Positions 61,467-64,000 of a stretch of 64,000 nucleotides of DNA are shown here, piece after piece. This stretch comes from Spodoptera frugiperda (taxonomy: Eukaryota > Arthropoda > Insecta > Lepidoptera > Noctuidae), in contig NC_064239.1 in the NCBI RefSeq assembly GCF_023101765.2, positions 5,442,001-5,506,000 of the forward strand. Direction: 5' to 3'. How positions within the stretch are numbered: position 1 is the stretch's first letter; every line of letters begins with the position of its first letter. Under the pieces are notes generated by a model. That model was given only the letters and a program-made list of their open reading frames with translations, did no database searches and was not told the origin of the DNA. Both the position numbers and the translations under genes were made by a program.

Positions 61467-61815
61467 CTAATAATATAAATCCTTAATCATTTAACTATAA
61501 CAGAATTTAATGCCTAGCTCGTTCAATAATAGTAAAGAACTTTTTACTGACTTGAAACTAAAAATTACGTCAAGATGCGTCGAAGCGTGTATGTCCCGTT
61601 ATAATAGATATAGATATGATTATCTATATAATATCTAAACTAATAATATAAATACTTAATCATTTAACTATAACAGAATTTAATGCCTAACTCGTTCAAT
61701 AATAGTAAAGAAACGTTTTAATCAAATTATTCATCCACTGACTTGAAACTAAAAATTACGCAAGTATATATGTCAAGATGCGTCGAAGCGTGTATGTCCT
61801 GTTAAAATAGATATA
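61467..61815 (+). repeat. Tandem repeat, two units of about 173 bp
   Basis: Unit 1 (from 61467) and unit 2 (from 61640) share ctaataatataaat, ttaatcatttaactataaca, tcgttcaataatagtaaaga, tgacttgaaactaaaaatta and gatgcgtcgaagcgtgtatg in the same order, with a few indels. The array lies about 160 bases upstream of the TATA box of the His-rich gene. Confidence 0.9.
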
Positions 61816-61976
61816 GATAAACGTACTAGGACGGGTTTGATAGATACCTAGATCACCTACAAAGTAAAACATCCAATACAAAGAAGGCAGACTTTTTTAA
61901 CTTGTCCATGAACTAGTAGTAGACGCTTGCGGAATAATTTCTCCACCGCTGTAGACGGTGCTCTACGACTTGCTGA

Positions 61977-62009
61977 TATAAATAGGCAATCAATGTATCA
62001 GAGGTCAGT
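61977..62009 (+). promoter_or_regulatory. TATA box plus initiator of the His-rich gene
   Basis: TATAAATA at 61977-61984 and an arthropod initiator TCAGT at 62005-62009 are spaced so that the A at 62007 is 30 bases after the first T of the TATA box. The predicted leader is 58 nt to the ATG at 62065. The earlier in-frame ATG at 61993 lies upstream of the predicted start, which decides the start codon. Confidence 0.8.
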
Positions 62010-62064
62010 TACAACCGGACTTCCTCTCAAGTCTTATCAGGGAAGTAAAACCAATTCATTAATC

Positions 62065-62784
62065 ATGAGGGTGCTTCTAGTACTTGGTGTGCTATGCCTG
62101 GCGGCACTGTGCTCCGGTCACGAGGACAAGAGCGACGACCTCGCGGTCGCTGCCTCCGGCCACCATCACGAACATGGCGGCGGCCACGAGCACCACGGTC
62201 ATCACCATCATGAGCATGGCGGCCATGGACACAAGGGACATAAGGGACACCACCACCACCACCACGGCGACCATGGTCATCATGGCAAGCACCACCACGG
62301 ACATCACCACCACGAGCACGGCGGCGGCCACAAGAAGCACTGGGATGAGCACGACCACCATGGTGAACACCATGAGCACGGACACCACCACAAGGGCGAG
62401 AAGCACGGCCACAAGGAGCACCACGACAAGGGCGAGCATACCGACGGATACCACAAGAAATACCACAAGGACCACTTCCACAAGGACCATCACTTCCATG
62501 ACGGCCACCACGACGAGGGCAAGCACCACAAACATGACCACCACCACCACCACCACGAGGGACATGGCGGACACCACAAGAAGGGAGGTCACCACCACTC
62601 CGGTCACCACGAGGGACACCACGGCAAGCACGGCCACCACGACAAGCACCACTACGACGAGGACCACCACGGACACAAGGGACACCACGGACACGACGAA
62701 CACCACCACCACCACCACGACCATGGCAAGAAGGGCCACCACGACGACCACAAGGACTGGGGCTTCCACCATGGCAAGCACTGA
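62065..62784 (+). CDS. Secreted histidine-rich protein, possibly DUF4779-like
   Basis: One exon, 239 residues. Residues 1-18 (MRVLLVLGVLCLAALCSG) are a signal peptide. The rest is almost only His, Gly, Lys, Asp and Glu: I count about 101 His (42 percent), with runs of up to six. A less repetitive core at about 130-155 (DGYHKKYHKDHFHKDHHFHD) recalls insect proteins with DUF4779, a family assignment I make from memory and hold loosely. It ends GFHHGKH and has no hydrophobic domain after the signal, so it should be secreted into cuticle, lumen or haemolymph. Such sequences bind Zn, Cu or Ni and change charge near pH 6; the biological role is unknown. Codons favour CAC strongly, and the CAC/CAT repetition opens long shadow frames on both strands. 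The TATA/initiator promoter fits a strongly expressed, stage-specific gene. Confidence 0.88.
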   Translation: MRVLLVLGVLCLAALCSGHEDKSDDLAVAASGHHHEHGGGHEHHGHHHHEHGGHGHKGHKGHHHHHHGDHGHHGKHHHGHHHHEHGGGHKKHWDEHDHHGEHHEHGHHHKGEKHGHKEHHDKGEHTDGYHKKYHKDHFHKDHHFHDGHHDEGKHHKHDHHHHHHEGHGGHHKKGGHHHSGHHEGHHGKHGHHDKHHYDEDHHGHKGHHGHDEHHHHHHDHGKKGHHDDHKDWGFHHGKH

Positions 62785-64000
62785 TAATGTTATATTCCCT
62801 GATTGTTATGAATTTCTATTGTTAAAAATGGAAATTGTTATTGTTATTTGTTCATATTTTTATACAAAGTAAAACAGTTTTTCTTAAATATGTGTATTTA
62901 CTACTTTGCCATTCCCGCCTAAAAATTATGAGAATAATGTCTTTAAACATACCTATAACAAAGTAAATGTGTATTACACTTACAAAGCAAAAGGTCATAC
63001 CAATCAATACATAAGTACCTATTTACCAAGGTAAATAATGGTTAGTAAGATTAATAGAGCGTGTTTTTTTTTTCTATTCTTTAAATGACGATTTATACCT
63101 ACTAACATATAAAGCTAAAGATTTTTTGTTTACGCGCTAATCTCCAGAACTACTGATCCAATTTGCAAAATTATTTTTGTATTGAATAGTCCACTCATCG
63201 AGGTATATTATAGCAGAGCGGGTGACAACGCGCGGAAGTAGCCAGTATCTTATAATATCAATTAATTATTAATATTAAATATACATATTATATATGTGTT
63301 AATAATAAGGTAAAATCGCTAAAGATGTCCCGGTTCCTAAGATGATAGATATTGACTAGGCTTTAAAAAAGTAGATATATTTATCCGAAACATTAGAAAC
63401 ATGGCAGGCTTATGCCATTAGCTCCCCAAAAGGCTGCAAGGGTATTTCATTATTACCGGCGAATCGCCATTTTAAATTCAGACAATAATTTGCTTGGTAA
63501 TGTCAAAACGATACCCGTATTACAAAACCTAACACCTTAATAATTTTAAAATTAACAAATTTAGAACAAATCTCCTTTATTCTAGATAGTGCAAATTAAT
63601 ATTTGATCTATGTATCAGCGAATTTCGGGTGAATATTACTGTTTTATTTCCTTTACCGTATTTTAAGAGATAATGCTGAACGCGGGTTTTGTTTCCTAAG
63701 ATGGCCCGTAGTATGATTCCTTAAGATAGCCCAGACTTCTCTTGGAGTATTTAAATGTTGTGTTAGTTTATGTTTGTTTGTTTTTTTTTACGTGGTGCGC
63801 GACAATAAACCATAATAAAAGAATTTATGCAAAATTATTATAGATAGGAATGCAATTTACGCTAAAATTGTTCGGAAAAAATCGTATAGTTTTTGTAGTC
63901 CTAAGATAGCCAAACTATGACCGACAAAAAAATATGATAGAAAAATCAACTGATTTATTTTTGCTTTTGTTAAATTACGTAAAGTTGATCTGAAAGTAAA
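62785..64000. other. Downstream region with RTE remnant and taagatagcc repeats
   Basis: Contains the 3' UTR of the His-rich gene (no canonical AATAAA close to the stop), an RTE-like tail at 63115-63246 and several cctaagatggcc-like words between 63340 and 63915. No coding sequence recognised. Confidence 0.55.
63115..63246 (+). repeat. RTE-like non-LTR 3' remnant
   Basis: Contains gcgctaatctccagaactac, tgatccaatttgcaaaatta, catcgaggtatattatagc and gagcgggtgacaacgcgcgg. The end matches 18940-19032. Confidence 0.75.

Larger units (their letters stand above)
55229..61970. other. Upstream intergenic region of Gsc
   Basis: About 6.7 kb with no recognised gene. It holds GC-rich blocks at about 55310-55395, 56045-56090 and 57000-57130, a 12-bp hairpin at 58471-58515, a non-LTR tail at 58622-58806, a GTAGC-rich segment at 59008-59098, a SINE at 59318-59476 and a 173-bp tandem repeat at 61467-61815. 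The GC blocks may be Gsc enhancers. Confidence 0.55.

Noticed and set aside
62092..62781. Long minus-strand frame of 229 codons, Val/Met/Leu-rich
   Set aside because: It is the antisense of the CAC/CAT histidine repeats, which read as GTG/ATG on the other strand. The sense frame has a signal peptide and a matched core promoter.
62084..62872. Plus-strand 262-codon Thr/Met-rich frame
   Set aside because: Shifted reading of the same histidine codon repeats (ACC/ATC), with no signal peptide.
1..64000. CRISPR array, prophage, operon or integrated virus
   Set aside because: No spaced direct repeats of CRISPR type and no phage or viral coding frames; all recognised genes are insect genes with spliceosomal introns, apart from the single-exon His-rich gene.

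Overview
The window is nuclear DNA of an insect, almost certainly a moth or butterfly (Lepidoptera). The genes have introns with GT-AG borders, the background is AT-rich, and the predicted proteins match insect families, including an me31B-type helicase and an insect-type goosecoid homeodomain. The interspersed repeats (tRNA-derived SINEs and decayed non-LTR tails containing gcgacttcgtccgcg and aaatcggtccagtag) are of kinds familiar from lepidopteran genomes. Species cannot be told from the sequence.

Layout from left to right: (1) 124-6849, plus strand, a complete ten-exon TRIM9-type E3 ubiquitin ligase with an apparently optional 24-nt micro-exon. (2) 11545-13692 (5' UTR to about 14.34 kb), minus strand, a complete seven-coding-exon me31B/DDX6 DEAD-box RNA helicase. 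(3) 15416-17827, plus strand, WBP4/FBP21, a spliceosome-associated WW protein whose ATG is split by an intron. (4) 21286-22417, plus strand, a 59-residue secreted Tyr-rich peptide precursor of NPLP4 type. (5) 26374 to 48136, minus strand, the K50 homeobox gene goosecoid in three coding exons over about 22 kb, with a 14-kb intron 2. (6) 62065-62784, plus strand, a single-exon secreted protein that is 42 percent histidine, behind a textbook TATA/initiator promoter.

The most striking structure is a head-to-tail tandem duplication of about 6.65 kb (41924-48574 and 48573-55228). It carries the first exon and presumed promoter of goosecoid, part of intron 1, a defective Tigger/pogo element and several decayed retroelements. 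The exon 1 copy next to exon 2 is open and encodes the FTIDSIL repressor motif. The distal copy differs by two G in a homopolymer, which shifts the frame before that motif. The copies differ by scattered SNPs and small indels, so the array is either a recent real duplication or two alleles laid end to end by the assembler.

The genes do not form an operon-like unit: they are ordinary neighbours on a chromosome. TRIM9, me31B and WBP4 form a compact broadly expressed block (protein turnover in neurons, mRNA storage and decay, splicing). The right two thirds is a sparse developmental locus around goosecoid, whose long introns contain discrete GC-rich islands that look like candidate regulatory modules, plus hairpins and small tandem repeats. 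No prokaryotic, viral or CRISPR-like system was seen.
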